DNA of 64,000 nucleotides from Glebionis coronaria. Lineage: Eukaryota; Streptophyta; Magnoliopsida; Asterales; Asteraceae. This document shows, piece by piece, positions 13,095 through 25,737 of the stretch. The stretch's first letter is position 1. Every line of letters begins with the position of its first letter. The stretch spans positions 536,846,038 through 536,910,037 of the forward strand of contig CM046876.1 in assembly GCA_025667525.1 (NCBI GenBank), read 5' to 3'. A model generated the notes under the pieces. The model saw only the letters and a list, made by a program, of their open reading frames with translations. It was not told the DNA's origin and ran no database searches. The translations under genes and the position numbers were made by a program.

Positions 13095-13639
13095 ACAAGA
13101 CCGGTCTATTTGGGAAATAATGATAACGGAGGAGATGAATCAGGCACAGAATCCACCGCACCCAACCGTTATTTGTTTAAAGTAGTTTAATCTGTTTCCA
13201 CTCTTATGGGCGGCATGCCTTAAAATTGTTTATGTTTTCGTTTTGGATTATGTCTATGCTAGTTTAGCTAGACTATGGATTTGGATGTTTCAAGTATTTG
13301 ACTATGTTATTTTAATAAATGAAGTTTTTGACCTTATTTCGTGTGGTTGTGTGTTTTGTGAGTTGGTGGAATTATGTGTTATGGGTTGTATTGATTCTTA
13401 TAAGTGTCATCATATGAGGGAGTACATTGGGGGAAGGGTAATTGTATAAGTATGGTGGCCAACATAGTTATACAAGTACCACAATTTCAATGGATTCCTA
13501 AGTATGATTACATGAAAGAGGGTTGATACATGCCTGTATAGTATATGTTGGTAGTACGTATGATTATGATAGGCGTGTGTATGATATACTACATGGAGCA
13601 TTTTAGCATTTATTAACGAATGTCATATCTTATTATAGC
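13095..13639 (+). other. Presumed chromovirus leader; nothing identified
   Basis: These 545 bp lie between copy A and the chromovirus gag. I find no primer site, no match to the 3' LTR end at 62872, and no convincing ORF. It probably is the untranslated leader, or LTR-adjacent sequence, of the chromovirus. That is inferred from position only. Confidence 0.4.
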
Positions 13640-14760
13640 ATGGTGAACAGGCAAAATGGTATCGGAGGAAGTGGTGGTGGCGAAAATCCTGACTTGGCTG
13701 CTTTGATTGCTGCTCAAATGGCCAATATAATACCAACCATTGTTCAGTTGGTGACTAATAACCTGAACAACAACAACAACAACAATGGTCAAGGAGGAGG
13801 TGGAAACAATGGATGTAGCTACAAGGCATTCACGTCTTGTGGTGCAAAAGAGTATGATGGGAAAGGTGGCGCGGTAGTACTTACCCAATGGATTGAGAAG
13901 ATGGAGAATGTGATTCAGATGAGTGGCTGTTTACCCAATCAGAGGGTCATGTATGTAACCAGATCATTAGTGGGGAAGGCTTTAACTTGGTGGAATACTC
14001 AAGTTCAAGCAAGAGGGAGAGTTGCTACAAATGCTATGGCCTGGGACGACTTTAAGGCTCTTATGACTACGGAGTTTTGTCCAAGCAATGAAATGGAGAA
14101 GCTGGAGAATGAGTTCTGGGGACATACTATGGTTGGACTTGCTCATGTAGAGTACACGGATCGTTTCCATGAGTTGGCAAAATTGGTTCCCCATATGGTT
14201 ACTCCTGAGGCAAACAAAATCAAGTGGTACATTGCTAGTTTGCCTACTCAAATCAGAGGAATGATCAAGGCTACTCAGCCTAACACGATACAACAAGCTA
14301 TACTGATCGCATGAATACTTACTGAGAAGGCTGTATCTAGTGGAACTTTGGGAAAGGCGGGGGATAAAAGAAAGGATTTTGAAGTTGCGAGTTCGCCTGA
14401 CACCAACAGAAAAATGGTAAGAAGGCAAAAGATGGAAGAAGTTTTGCCATGAGAGTAACTCAAAATTTTGGAAATCCTAACAACATCAATGCAGCTTGCG
14501 GAACCTGCTCTAGGTTCCATCCAAGAGGCACACCATGCCCTGTATGCTTCAATTGCCAGAAACCATGGCACTTTGCTAAGGATTATGGAGCACCTAACAG
14601 GAACACAACACCAATCCAGTCTGTGAGGTTGAATGTCACCGGGGGAAATTGCTTTGAGTGTGGACAGCCCGGGCACTACAAGAGAGATTGTCCAAGGTTG
14701 GTCGGGGAAACTAATCAAGGAAGGGGTCAGGTAGCATTAGAGGGGAGCCGAGGGAATTAA
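13640..14760 (+). pseudogene. gag: Chromovirus gag, disrupted
   Basis: The gag capsid protein starts with ATG at 13640. The first 224 codons are open: a low-complexity Asn/Gly stretch, then a capsid-like region with GKALTWWNTQ and EFCPSNEMEKLE, typical of plant Ty3/gypsy gags. A TGA at 14312 interrupts the frame, and a frameshift follows before 14449. From there a second open stretch carries two zinc knuckles. The second, CFECGQPGHYKRDC, is a canonical CX2CX4HX4C. The first, CFNCQKPWHFAKDY, has lost its last cysteine. Further stops follow 14758. Nucleocapsid function is therefore lost. Confidence 0.85.
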
Positions 14761-14947
14761 GGCGGTGGTCTTCAGAACAATACCAACCGCAATAATGGAA
14801 ACAATGGGAATCAAAACTAGAATCAGAATGACGGGAACAAATGAAATAGGAATGGAGGCAGGGTTTACCTTGCAAATGCAGTGGAGGCCGTCCAAGACCC
14901 GAATGTGGTGACGGGTACATTTTCTATTAACAACCACTTTGTACGAT

Positions 14948-15215
14948 TGTGACACCCTAGGCAAATCCCACATTGGCTGTGGCCAAGAGAGATCCATGGT
15001 TCATAAGATAACAGTCGTCTTCTCATGACACAACGCGTTTTATGGTCCACTGCAAGTGGGGTTCTTAGGAACTGTGCAGTGAAGCATGCTCATGTGGGAG
15101 TAGTACTGGCTTGGGTGACCAGCCGGGAAGTACTTATAAGAGGGCCACAAAAGCAAAGTCGTGAGTTTGCGGGCAAAGCGGACAATATTGTAGTCTGAGT
15201 AGGCGGGATGTTACA
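14948..15215 (+). mobile_element. Cassandra-type TRIM, solo LTR
   Basis: This 268-bp unit begins TGTGACACCC and ends GATGTTACA. It is flanked by ACGAT (14943-14947) and ACTAT (15216-15220), a 5-bp target duplication with one change, and it interrupts the chromovirus protease frame. The interior contains a 5S-rRNA-like segment, the hallmark of Cassandra terminal-repeat retrotransposons in miniature. Only one LTR is present and there is no primer site, so it is a solo LTR left by LTR-LTR recombination. Confidence 0.85.
15061..15140 (+). ncRNA. 5S rRNA-like segment in the Cassandra LTR
   Basis: The stretch matches the 3' two thirds of plant 5S rRNA. It includes an A-box-like block (GAAGCATGCTCATGTGGG, 15081-15098), GAGTAGTACT, and a C-box-like block (GGCTTGGGTGACCAGCCGGG, about 15108-15127). 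The order and spacing are those of the 5S internal promoter. It is a retroelement-embedded derivative, not a 5S gene; whether RNA polymerase III uses it cannot be told from sequence. Confidence 0.8.
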
Positions 15216-17162
15216 ACTATCCTTTTTTACTCTGGAGCCGATTTTAGCTTTGTATCTTCTCAATTTGTGTATATGTTAAACATGAGTCCTTGTGTAGAAC
15301 AGGAAGAAGTAGATGAAATTTTTCGAAACTATAACTTAGAGTTAGGGGATTATAAGTTCACTATAGATTTAATCCCTTTAGGTTATGGGAGTTTTGATGT
15401 GATCATTAGGATATATTGGCTATCGCAACATCGGGCTGAGATAGTATGTCATGAGAAAGTTGTTAAAATTCCCATAGGTAATGGTAAGGTATTATATGTT
15501 CATGGGGAAAAAAAGATAAGATGACTAAATCCCTCATGAGTGCCAAGGATGATGAGCCACATATCAGTAAGATTCCCGTAGTAAAGGAGTTCGTGGATGT
15601 ATTTCCAGACGACTTAGTGGGATTACCACCGGTGAGACAAGTAGAGTTTAAGATTGATTTAGTACCCGGGGTAACACCCGTAGCGAAGTCACCAATCATC
15701 TAGCACCGCCAGAGATGCAGGAATTAGCTGAGCAACTCAAGGAACTACAGGACAAAGGTTTCATTCGGCCTAGTTCTTCTCCATGGGGAGCACCGGTGTT
15801 ATTTGTTAAGAAGAATGATGGATCATTTCGAATTTCTATCGATTAACGGGTTGAATAATCTGACCATTAAGAATCGTTTTCCACTCCCACGGATTGATGA
15901 TTTATTTGATCAACTACAAGGAGCAAAATACTTCTCAAAGACAGACCTTAGGTCTGGTTATCATCAACTAAGGGTATGTGAGAAGGATATACCAAAGACT
16001 GCATTTAGAACAAGGTATGGACATTTTGAATTCACCGTCATGCCATTTGGTTTAACCAACGCGCCAACAGTGTTTATGGATCTAACGAACCTTGTGTGCA
16101 AACCATACCTGGACAAGTTTGTCATAGTATTCATTGATGACATACTTATCTGTTCTAAGACAGAGAAGGCACACGGTGAGCAGTTGAGGTTAGTGTTGGA
16201 GCTACTTAGGAAGGAGAAGCTTTATGGGAATTTTTCCAAGTGTGAATTTTGGCTACAAGAGGTGCATTTTATGGGTCACGTGATTAACCAGGACGTCATA
16301 CACGTAGACCCGGGGAAGATTGAAGTTGGGAAAGATTGGAAGGCACCTACTAAACCGTCTGAAATAAGGTCGTTTTTAGGCTTGGCCGGATATTACAGGA
16401 GGTTTATAGAGAACTTTTTCAGAATATCGAAGCATTTGACATTGCTGACACAAAAGAACCAGAAGTATGAGTGGGGTAAGGATCAAAAGGATGCCTTTCA
16501 AACACTAAAGGACATGTTGTGTAATGCACCAACCTTGTCTTTGCCTGAAGGAGTGGAGGATTTGTAGTGTACTGTGATGCATCTAATCAGGGGTTGGGGT
16601 GTGTTCTTATGCAGAGAGATAAAATTATTGATTATGCATCACGACAGTTGAAGAATCATGAGAAGAACTACACCACACACGATTTGGAACTAGGGGCTGT
16701 AGTCTTTGCTCTCAAGATTTGGAGACATTATTTGTATGACGAAAAGTGTAATCTACATAGATCGTAAAAGTTTGCAGTACATTTTTTATCAGAAGAACCT
16801 AAAAATGAGAAAACGAAGGTGGTTGAAGTTATTTAGTGATTATGATTGTGAGATCAATATCATCCAAGAAAGGCCAACGTGGTGGCGGATGCTTTGAGCA
16901 AGAAGGAGAGACTGAAACCAAAGAGAGTAAGAGCCATGTGTATGACTATTCAGTCAAGTCTTAGAGATAGGATACGAACAACACAGGAAGAAGCAATTAA
17001 AGAGGAAATAGTGGAGGAGGAAAATTTACACAATATGGACAAGTACATGGAGAAAAGGGGATACGATTGTTTGTATTATTTAGACAGAATATGGGTTCCA
17101 TTGTTTGGTGATACAAGGAAAGTCATATTGGATGAAGCCCATGCGACGAGGTATTCAATACA

Positions 17163-17608
17163 TGTTAGGACCTCTGGAATAGATATTTGTAATAGATAAG
17201 CTAGGAGGTATGTAGTTCCTCCTGGTCCTAGTAGTAGTAGGAGCAATACGTACTCCTGGTCTAGTTGAAAGTCAAACATTATTATTCTTAGTAGTTTGTT
17301 AGGATATGCATGAGATATGTTAAGAAAGGATATGCATATCAGAAGTTACACGTTTTGGTTTAATGTAGTATTAGAGTTTCCTTGTAGTATAAAAGGAACC
17401 ATTGGCAGAAGGGTTAGACACACCTTCATCAAAATTATTCATTTCATATTAATAGTAGAGTTATTATGTTTCTTCTTGTTCATAGTATTTGTATTATGTA
17501 CTTATACTGTATGTTTCATCAAGAGTCACTCTGTGAATAGACTTGTGATTACAGAAGTCGTTCACCATCCTTAACAGGCTGCAAGATCCATATCTAGTGG
17601 ACCCAACA
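17163..17608 (+). repeat. 5' LTR of the copia element (446 bp)
   Basis: The LTR starts TGTTAGGACC and ends CCCAACA. The TATA box TATAAAA is at 17388-17394. It differs from the 3' LTR by roughly 4% by eye, plus a 27-bp segment present only in the 3' copy (around 56941-56967). Confidence 0.9.
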
Positions 17609-17610
17609 AG

Positions 17611-17622
17611 TGGTATCAGAGC
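17611..17622 (+). promoter_or_regulatory. Primer binding site, initiator Met-tRNA type
   Basis: TGGTATCAGAGC begins 2 nt after the 5' LTR. It is complementary to the 3' end of initiator tRNA-Met, the usual primer of plant copia elements. Confidence 0.9.
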
Positions 17623-17683
17623 CTGGGAGAGTCTCTGCTCAAGAAGAATCAATTTTTCTTTTAACTAACATCATTGTTTGACC

Positions 17684-20386
17684 ATGTCTGCTTCTAGTTC
17701 TACTGAAACAGGAGAAGCTAGCACCTCTAAAACAAAGCAACCACAGCAAATCGTTGCTACTGTTTCCAATACTAATGGAAAATTCCCACTCTTGAAGAAG
17801 GATGAGTATGATAGCTGGGCCATGAAGATGGAATGTTGGATCACTAATACTGATCTAGACCTTTGGAAGATTTTCCAGAATGGCAACAACAAGAAAACTA
17901 CTGGTAGAGACAAGAATGGTAATATCACCATTCTCAATCCTAAAACTCATGAAGAAATCACCGTTGTTCAGAAGGAAATCAAAGCAAAAACTATTTTGCT
18001 TCAGTCCCTTCTTGATGATCATATGGATGATTTTTATCACTTGGATGATGCTAGGGAGATTTGGAATGGAATAAAGGCAAGATTTGGAGGGAATGAGGAA
18101 TCCAAGAAAATGCGCAAATCAATGCTGAGAGATGAATTCACAGAATTCAAGATTTCTGAAATAGAAGGTCTTCATCAAGGTTATGACAGGTTCCAAAAGA
18201 TTCTTAGCCAATTCAATCAACTCAGGTCTAAACCTGACAATGAAGACATCAATGCCAGGTTTCTTAGAGCTCTACCTCATTCGTGGAATCAGGTAGTCAT
18301 CTCTCCAAAGGCAAAAGGAGGCCTTGACTACCTTTCTTTTGATGACTTGTTTTATAAACTCAAAACCTTTTAGTCTCATGTGAGAGGATACTTAAGTGAT
18401 TCCTTTCCTACTCCTGCTAACTCTGCCTTTGTGAGTTTCATGGGATCTATCCCAATGTCCTATGCTAGTAGCCCAAGCTATACTTTGTCATCCCAACATA
18501 CTTCTACTCCTGAATCAAAAACCAAGACTGGTATCATGGCAGAAGCTGTTCTTCACTCTTTTGTTGCTGATGTTGATCCACAACAGCAGCTTGCTTTTGA
18601 TTATTTCAAACAGGTTGATAAAATTGACTTGGATGAAATGGATATAAAATGGCAGATGGCTATGCTCACTCTCCGGGTTCATATGTTTGAAAACAAAGCT
18701 GGTCAAAAATTCAACTACAACCCAAGAGAGCCAGCCAGGTTTGATAGAAGCAAGGTCAGATGTTATAACTGCCAATAGCAAGGACATTTTGCTAGGGAAT
18801 GCCCTAACAAAAATGACCAGGAAAATAACAGGTATTCAGCCTTCAAAGTTCAAGAGCTCAAGGATGAAAAGAAAGCTTTGGTGTTTGTTGACTCCATGGT
18901 TAACTGGAATGATCATCAGACTGCTACCTTGGAAACAGCTGCAGTTTCTACTGATGTATTTGCTATGATTGTTGGGCACCTATCTGATGCCGAGGAAGCA
19001 GAAGAATTTGCTCTTATGGGTATCTCGCCTCAGGTACAAAAGTGCCCTCTTGGTTGTCATGATAAATATTCAGAACTCTTGACTCAATACAATGAACTAA
19101 ATGAACAAAATGACAAATATTTTTTAGAAGTTCAAGCATATAAGAGTTCTCTAAGAACTTTGAAACAACAAAAGAAGTGGCTTCAAGATACTCAACGTAA
19201 ATATGAGGATAAGATTAGAATTCTAAGCATTGATTTTGAAAACACCACTAACATGCTTACATATATTGAAAAACTAAACAATGACAGTATTAAGGCTAAG
19301 CAAGACATGCAAGAAAAATTGGATGCTACACTTTTAAGATTTGAAAAATGGCAAAAAGCACCCAAGAATCTTTCAAAGTTAATAGATAGTAGCATGTCTG
19401 GTAGGACTAAGAGAGGATTATGCTTTGATAAATATATTGATTCAGAAGATGTATTTGATTTATCTTTTTCAAATGTCTTTGACCCTGACAAGGAGGAGGG
19501 AAAACCTAGTTACAATAGGTTTAAACCAGCTGCAGCAATGCATGCTGTTCCTCTACCTCTTACAGGAACTTTTATGCCCATATCTAGGCATACTGACTTG
19601 GATGGATCACAGATGCATGAGTCTCCTAAAAGCTCTACTAATACTAATGACTTTGTCTCCTGTACTTTCAGTGACAAGGCCAGTGACTATGCATCATGTG
19701 GTTCAAGTGAAGAGTCAAGACCTTCGAGTCCCAAGACAAATGACCCTGCTGCTACTAATGCTAGGATGAGTGATGAGAGAGTTTCTCCTGCTTCTACTTC
19801 CACTGTTTCTAGTTCTAGTTTGTTTAGTCCTAGGAATGTTGATACTCCTAGAATTGTTTGTAATAATTTTAGCAGTGTGAAACAATGTCATTTGAATAAA
19901 AGGTCTTTTAAAACATGCTTTGTTTGTGGTAGTAAATTTCATTTGATTAATGATTGTGATTTTTATGATCAAACTCCTTCTGGTTATCATGCTTACCCTG
20001 TTCCTGGTCCACCAGGAGTTTCTCCTTTTTCCTCTAGAAGATTAAACCCATGTGCCCAATCTTATTCTTCTTCTAGAAGGACCTCTCCTTCAGCTTCTAA
20101 TCTTTGGAGAAGCAATGTTTATGCCTACAATAGACCAACCAGCAACTATTTTCAGAACTTTAATCAGAATTATGCTTTAAATTCAAACCAAATGCATTTT
20201 GGGTTGGGACATTTGGGTTCTGTTGTTAAGCCCTCAACAGGTTGTTCTTGGTCACAAAATAACACCCATATGATGAACATGCAACCTAAGAACAACAGTG
20301 GATCTCATCAATATTCTTGGCTATCTACTAATGATCCACAAGGTAGACTCAAACTTGAAAAGGTCTGGGTCCCCTTAAGACACTAA
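17684..20386 (+). pseudogene. gag: Copia gag, two internal nonsense codons
   Basis: The capsid/nucleocapsid protein is read in one frame for about 900 codons from the ATG at 17684 (MSASSSTETGEAS). The capsid part (about residues 30-230) has the copia gag signature, including ARFGGNEESKKMRKSML. The frame is cut by TAG at 18371 and again by TAG at 18776. The second falls inside the first zinc knuckle (CYNCQ-stop-QGHFAREC). A predicted coiled coil follows (about 19080-19380), then Ser-rich sequence and a second CX2CX4HX4C knuckle, CFVCGSKFHLINDC (about 19917-19958). The frame ends at TAA 20384. A further in-frame TAG at 20414 separates gag from the protease; whether that junction is natural in this family is unclear. 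Confidence 0.85.
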
Positions 20387-20416
20387 CTTTTGTATATGAT
20401 TTTTCTGTTGTTGTAG

Positions 20417-21512
20417 ATTACTCCATACCAAGACCCGACTCTTAGAATAGTTGATAGTGGATGCTCTAGGAGCATGACAGGAAATAAAGGAATTTTATCT
20501 AACTTTATACCATTTCAAGGTGGGAAGGTGTACTTCGGAGGTGGTGAAGGAAGGATTTCTGGCAAAGGAACTATGCAGACACCTAACCTTAGTTATGAGC
20601 AGGTCTACTATGTGGAAGCACTTCAACACTTCAACTTGATCTCTGTCTCTCAGATTTGTGACAAGAAGCAGTTTGTCCTCTTTACGGATACTAAAGCACT
20701 GGTGTTATCCAAAGACTTTAAGCTACCGGATGACTCCCAAGTTCTACTCAAAATCCCTAGAAGACACAACCTCTATAGTATCAAGCCGAATGAAGTTAAT
20801 CCTACTGGTCAACTATCTTGTTTGGTTGCCAAAGCATCAGAAGATGAAGCCACCAAATGGCATAGAAGGATGGGACATGTAAACTTCAAGACCATTCACA
20901 AACTGGCAAATATGAACTTGGTCTCTGGTTTACCTCCCAAAACATTCAGAAATGACATCAATTGCCTTGCGTGCAGCAAAGGCAAACAACACAAAGCATC
21001 CTTCAAGGCCATTACTGCTCTCAGCCTCATAATTGAACCATTGCAGCTACTACACATGGATTTGTTTGGTCCTACCTCCATTAGGAGCATTGACTATAAA
21101 CAATACTGTCTTGTGGTAACTGATGGGTATAGCAGGTTCACGTGGGTTTTCTTTCTGGCTGCTAAGAGTGAGACCTACTCCATTCTCAAGGACTTCATTA
21201 CACTCATTGAGAATCAGCTGTCCAAGAAGGTGAAAGGTATCCGATGTGACAATGGAACAGAATTCAAAAATGCAGACCTCATAGCACTTTGCAATTCCAA
21301 AGGTATCAAAAGAGATTATAGTGCTACCATGACTCCTCAACAGAATGGTGTTGCTGAAAGGAAGAACATGACTCTTATAAAAGCTGCAAGAACCATGCTT
21401 GTAGACTCTAAGCTTCCAACTATGTTTTGGACAGAAGCTGTCAACACTGCAAGTTATGTGTTGAATAGGGTTTCAATTACCAATCCTCATAAGAAGACTC
21501 TCTATGAGCTAC
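20417..21512 (+). pseudogene. pol: Copia pol 5' part: protease and integrase, cut by Athila copy B
   Basis: This stretch is open in the same frame as gag. The protease active site is VDSGCS (about 20453-20470). The GAG-pre-integrase zinc domain has WHRRMGH and CLACSKGK (about 20860-20985). The integrase core shows the catalytic residues in MDLFGP, RCDNGTEF and QQNGVAERKN. The frame continues to 21512 (LYEL), where copy B inserted and duplicated GCTAC. Translation runs 14 codons into the foreign LTR before a stop. The coding sequence resumes at 38242. Confidence 0.9.
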
Positions 21513-24500
21513 TGATGAGACTGCTTTTATACATAGTCTCATCGTCCAAATAGGGCTTAAAATGCATTAAATATCATCAAAATACCCATATATATGCTTG
21601 TGTTTGTTGCTTGTGTATTTTAGGTACATATATTGAGAAAATGACAAAAGATCACAAGAATCATGCAAAAACGAACACGGGAAACGAAGCCGCACAATGA
21701 ACCAAGCCCTAATGAAGACTTTCCCAAGATAAACCCTTGAAGATTTGAAGAATATGAAGAAGGGTCCTCCAATATGGAAGAATTGACACTTTATACCCTT
21801 GTATCTTCATAATTACAAGATTGGTCCCTAAAGTTTGTCAAAATTACAAAAAAGGCCCTCCACTTTGAAGAATTGACAAGTTTAGCCCCTCAACAAAGCT
21901 AAATTGTCAACCATTATCCTCCATAAAGTCAAATATATCATAAAGTCCTTCAAAGTACAAGAAATTACAAGTTTGGTCCTTTGAAAATCCCAAAATTACA
22001 AAAAGGACCTTTAAGTTTCAACATTTGGCAAGAATGGTCCCTCATTAAACAAGACTTGGCAATTTCAGTCCTCCAAAATGACAATCATACAAGTTAAGAC
22101 CATTACCATTGAAGAAAATGCCAAATCAGTCCTTCAAGAATCACAAAATGGCAAGAAATACCCCTGAAAATACTTTGCAAAACTTTTTGGGGCAAAAGTG
22201 TGAAAAAGCAAACTTCAAATACAAAGGAAAACAGATTTTTTGCTATTATTTACAAAGTGACAAGTTTATGAAAGATTGGGGGTGAATCATGGTAGAAAAA
22301 GATTATTACCTAGACCAGTGGTGGGGTGACACGTGCCCCACTCACTCTCTCCACCAATCAACTCCCCCCCTGGTGCCACATCACACCCCACTTACACCCG
22401 TATTAACTAATCTTTATTTAAATAAAGATTATGGCGCCTAACACATGTTTAAACATAAAAACAGATCAAATGAGGTGTTCTTGGTGTTCTTATGAAAATT
22501 GGGTATTTTCTTAACACTTGAAATTAGCCCTTAATCTCTTCCAGATTTAAGATTAAGGGACTAATAACCTTAACCCCACTTTCAAAAGACTTGCCACATC
22601 AGCACAAAGTCACATGCTTTCCCCTGCTTTTCACCCTTTGAAGAAGATGCCAAAACAGTGGCCCTCATCCAACGTCCCACAACATAGCTTTGAAGTTAAG
22701 CTCATTTGGAGCCCTTTGATCAACTTTCCACATTGCCAGCTCCACAAACTGCCAAGAAAATGTCACATGTTCTTCACAACCCAAAACAAGACAAGGGGCA
22801 TTTTGGGACTTCTACAAGTTAGGGTTTTGAGTTTTTAGCTAATGCAGACCATGTACACCCTCTATATAAAGGGTATAGGGTCCTTCATTTACGTTTGCTT
22901 TTGGTTTTTCCTTGTTCAAACACTTGTAAATCCTGTTTTCAGATTAATGAAATTGTGTTAAGTGTGTTGAAGAAAGACCAAGTGTCATCTTATTTTATGG
23001 TTGTTTATGTTATTTGTTCACTGATTTTGAATCTAAAAACCTGTTTTTAAGGAGAGTGCAAAAGTTTGCATTTTTCCTTCAAGCTTGATATTTTGCTAAG
23101 TTCTTGTTTCAACCTTGGAATTCTTGGGTTATAGGGCTTATCATAGCATCCTAATTGTGTTGATTAAGGTGTGGTGAGGCTTATAACTTGGGGATAATCA
23201 AGTGTGGGGTAACAAGGTTGCATTAATCAAGGCTTTTTAAGTTTCTGTTTTGATAATCTTGCTTCTGACCTTGTTGAATCTTAGCAGGGGTGTTATTGGA
23301 AGCTTGTGCTTGTTCTAGCTAGCACATAAGCTCATAAATTCGTGGGTGTGGATGTACATCCATGAGGTTTGTCTAAAATCCTTGAAAATCTGATAAATAT
23401 AGGAATTTTTGTGGATTTGTGCTCTATTGGTGTTCTTGTTGATTTCTTGGCTTAAATCTGCTTAGTCTTGCATGATAATGTTGTTTATATGCTAGATTGA
23501 TCATTGGGTTAACTGAATCTTGCTTTTGATTTGAAAAACTTGGTTTTGAAAAGTTAAAAGGGTGTTGGACTACCTGTTTAAGCTTGAATCTTGGTATTGT
23601 GTTGTTAGAAGGTGTTGTTTGTGCTTGGTATCTGATATATGCCTTGTTGAGAGTGTTTTGCTGCAAGTTTTTGGGTTTGAAACTTCAAATCAAACAATCT
23701 GCTATAACTTGGTGAATTTAACTGTTTTTGACCTAAGATTTTGGTGAAATCTAGTATTTGTGCATGCTTAGGGTTGAAAGTTGTTAAAACATCATTATTA
23801 TAACTTATTTGATAGATATTGAGTGTTGAATCTGGCTTATTGGTCAAATACATCAGCAAAGTGTAAAACTGCATGTGTTAGTGTTCATCAGTAACATTGA
23901 TAAGCTTGAATCTTGATTTAGGCTTTAAGCCATTGCATGAAAACTGTTTAAACTTGTTCATTATAGTTTATAATAGCTTGTGTATGCATTTGGTTGAATC
24001 TGGTTGGCTGATTATTGCTAAAACTGCTTATAAGTGCTTAACTGCTTATTGCTCATGTTTGTGCTAGATCTGGTACTTTATTGATTAAACTGTATCAATT
24101 GGGTGTTTGTGGTTGTGATATTTTGATTGTTATTGACTCTTTTTGATCCAAAGATCATTTGGGTGCCTTTGTGTAATCTGAATCTCCAAAAAGTTCACTA
24201 AAGACAAAAAAGTCTATAAGTCAAGCAGTGGAAAAAGTTTCCACTGCTCAACACCTAAAACTAGCCCCTGCTAGTGTAAAATTGGACTCAGCTTATCAAT
24301 AAGCTATTTTAGCTTATCCAGACTTGCAACAACTTATTTTTTGTGATAGATCTTCATTATTTGACCCATTTGATTAGACTGGAGCTTATTGGACTTTGAC
24401 TTTGACTTTTTACTAGAAAACCAACTTATTTGACTTTTACATAAGTGCTTATTTGCTTTTTCCAGCTTATTGAGTCAACTTATTTGAAAACTCTTTGTTG

Positions 24501-25737
24501 ATTTTGCTTAATTAAGTCATTTGAAAGCTATAGAAACTTGAATCAGCACTTGGGGTGGCCTAGAACTCAAAAACGACTATTTTGTCATTTTCTGTAGATT
24601 GCTTATTGCATTTTCAGGCTTATTCCTTGGGCTTATTTCAAATTTCTTTTTACAGAAGTCTTATTTAGGACAAAAGAAGCCTGTGTGTCTAATTTCAGCT
24701 TATGGCATTGGCTTATAGCTTAATGGGCCAAAAAGCCCATTAAGAATAAGTTGTTTGGTATAAGCTAGCTTATTTCACACTTTCAGCTTTTGGGCCTTTG
24801 GAAAAAGTTGTTTAAAATCAAATTTTGAGTCAAGTAGTGCTTTTTGGGCTTATTTTGGACACTTTTTTATATTGGGCCCAAATTTGGCCCAATAAGGATC
24901 TGTTTTGGGTTTATCCCATTTTCTATGCCCATTAAGGGTATTTAGGTAATTTCACTTTCATTTCTGAGTTATTTAGGTTAAATTAAGCTAGTTTGCAAAT
25001 TTTTAGAATTTTTTATGATTTTTGGATTTTTAATAATATTTTAATATTATTTTATTGTTAAAAATTAAAAGTCTGATTTTCTAACTTTTTATATTTTTCC
25101 TAGATTGTAGACACTTAATTAGGAATTTTGCAACTTTCCAAATATTTCTAGAGTCTTTTAATTATATTCTAGAATTAATTTAAGTTTTAATTGATTTTAG
25201 TAGTTTTTAATTGTTTAAAAATAGTTTTTTGAGATTTTAAAATTTTGAAAAATACTTTTTAGCTTAATTAGGATAATTTTAAGGTTTACAAACTTTAAGA
25301 TCTTGTTTGGGACTTTTTAATAGTTAATATTGCTTTTTATGGCTTTAATTAGCATTAAAAAGTCATTATTTAATTAATTAAAAGGTTTTGGCAAGTTTGG
25401 ATTTTTTGTAAACTCTTAGAATATTTTTGTAGATTTTTAGTGATTTTTGGTAATTTTTAGGGCAAAATTTTAATTTTAGTGCTTTTTACGGTTTTACGTG
25501 TACACCTTTTTCGTCTTAGTTTAATCCGTCTTCGTAACCGTCATTCTCTTCTAATCACATTTCTATTTTTCTTTCTCAAAAATATAATCACAAAGTAATC
25601 TAAATCATTACACACATAACACACTAGCCTCCTTGAGAACGAACTCATTTTAGGGTCATTTACACACGGTTTTCCTAAATCGTCGTGCTTACCCTTTTTG
25701 CACTCTTTTCCTAAAGAGTAGTAAAACCACTACATCA
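21513..25737 (+). repeat. 5' LTR of Athila copy B (4225 bp)
   Basis: Bounded by TGATGAGAC and CTACATCA. The TATA box TATATAAA is at 22863-22870. Hairpin AGCAGTGGAAA / TTTCCACTGCT (loop AAG) is at 24224-24248, downstream of the TATA box. Small open frames inside (for example 22614-22838) also occur in the 3' LTR, show no domain and are not annotated as genes. Confidence 0.95.

Larger units (their letters stand above)
14761..17162 (+). pseudogene. pol: Chromovirus pol 5' half: protease, RT, RNase H, integrase start (disrupted)
   Basis: This is a decayed polymerase region. The protease motif SGADFSFVS is at about 15233-15260, directly after the Cassandra insertion that split it. RT is recognisable from about 15600, with [32 protein letters not shown] and the catalytic FIDD (about 16130). 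RNase H follows with [10 protein letters not shown] (about 16570), and then the connection into the integrase zinc domain (HATRYSIH at 17139-17162), where the copia element is inserted. Open stretches are 15267-15524, 15521-15703, 15803-16567, 16567-16767, 16706-16897 and 16879-17162 in changing frames, so several stops and frameshifts are present. The remainder of pol resumes at 57116. Confidence 0.85.

Noticed and set aside
13104..13195. Short open stretch that might be the end of a host gene
   Set aside because: It has about 30 codons, no start and no recognisable domain. Position fits a chromovirus leader better.
15061..15140. Possible functional 5S rRNA gene
   Set aside because: The 5' third is missing and the segment lies inside a Cassandra LTR bounded by a target duplication.
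20363..20416. Possible intron between copia gag and protease (GT at 20363, AG at 20416)
   Set aside because: At 54 nt it is shorter than normal plant introns, and no transcript evidence is available. The two in-frame stops are recorded instead.
22614..22838. Small ORF in the Athila LTR, repeated at 35118-35342
   Set aside because: It is kept only because the two LTRs are nearly identical. It shows no domain, lies upstream of the TATA box and is absent from copy A's LTR.
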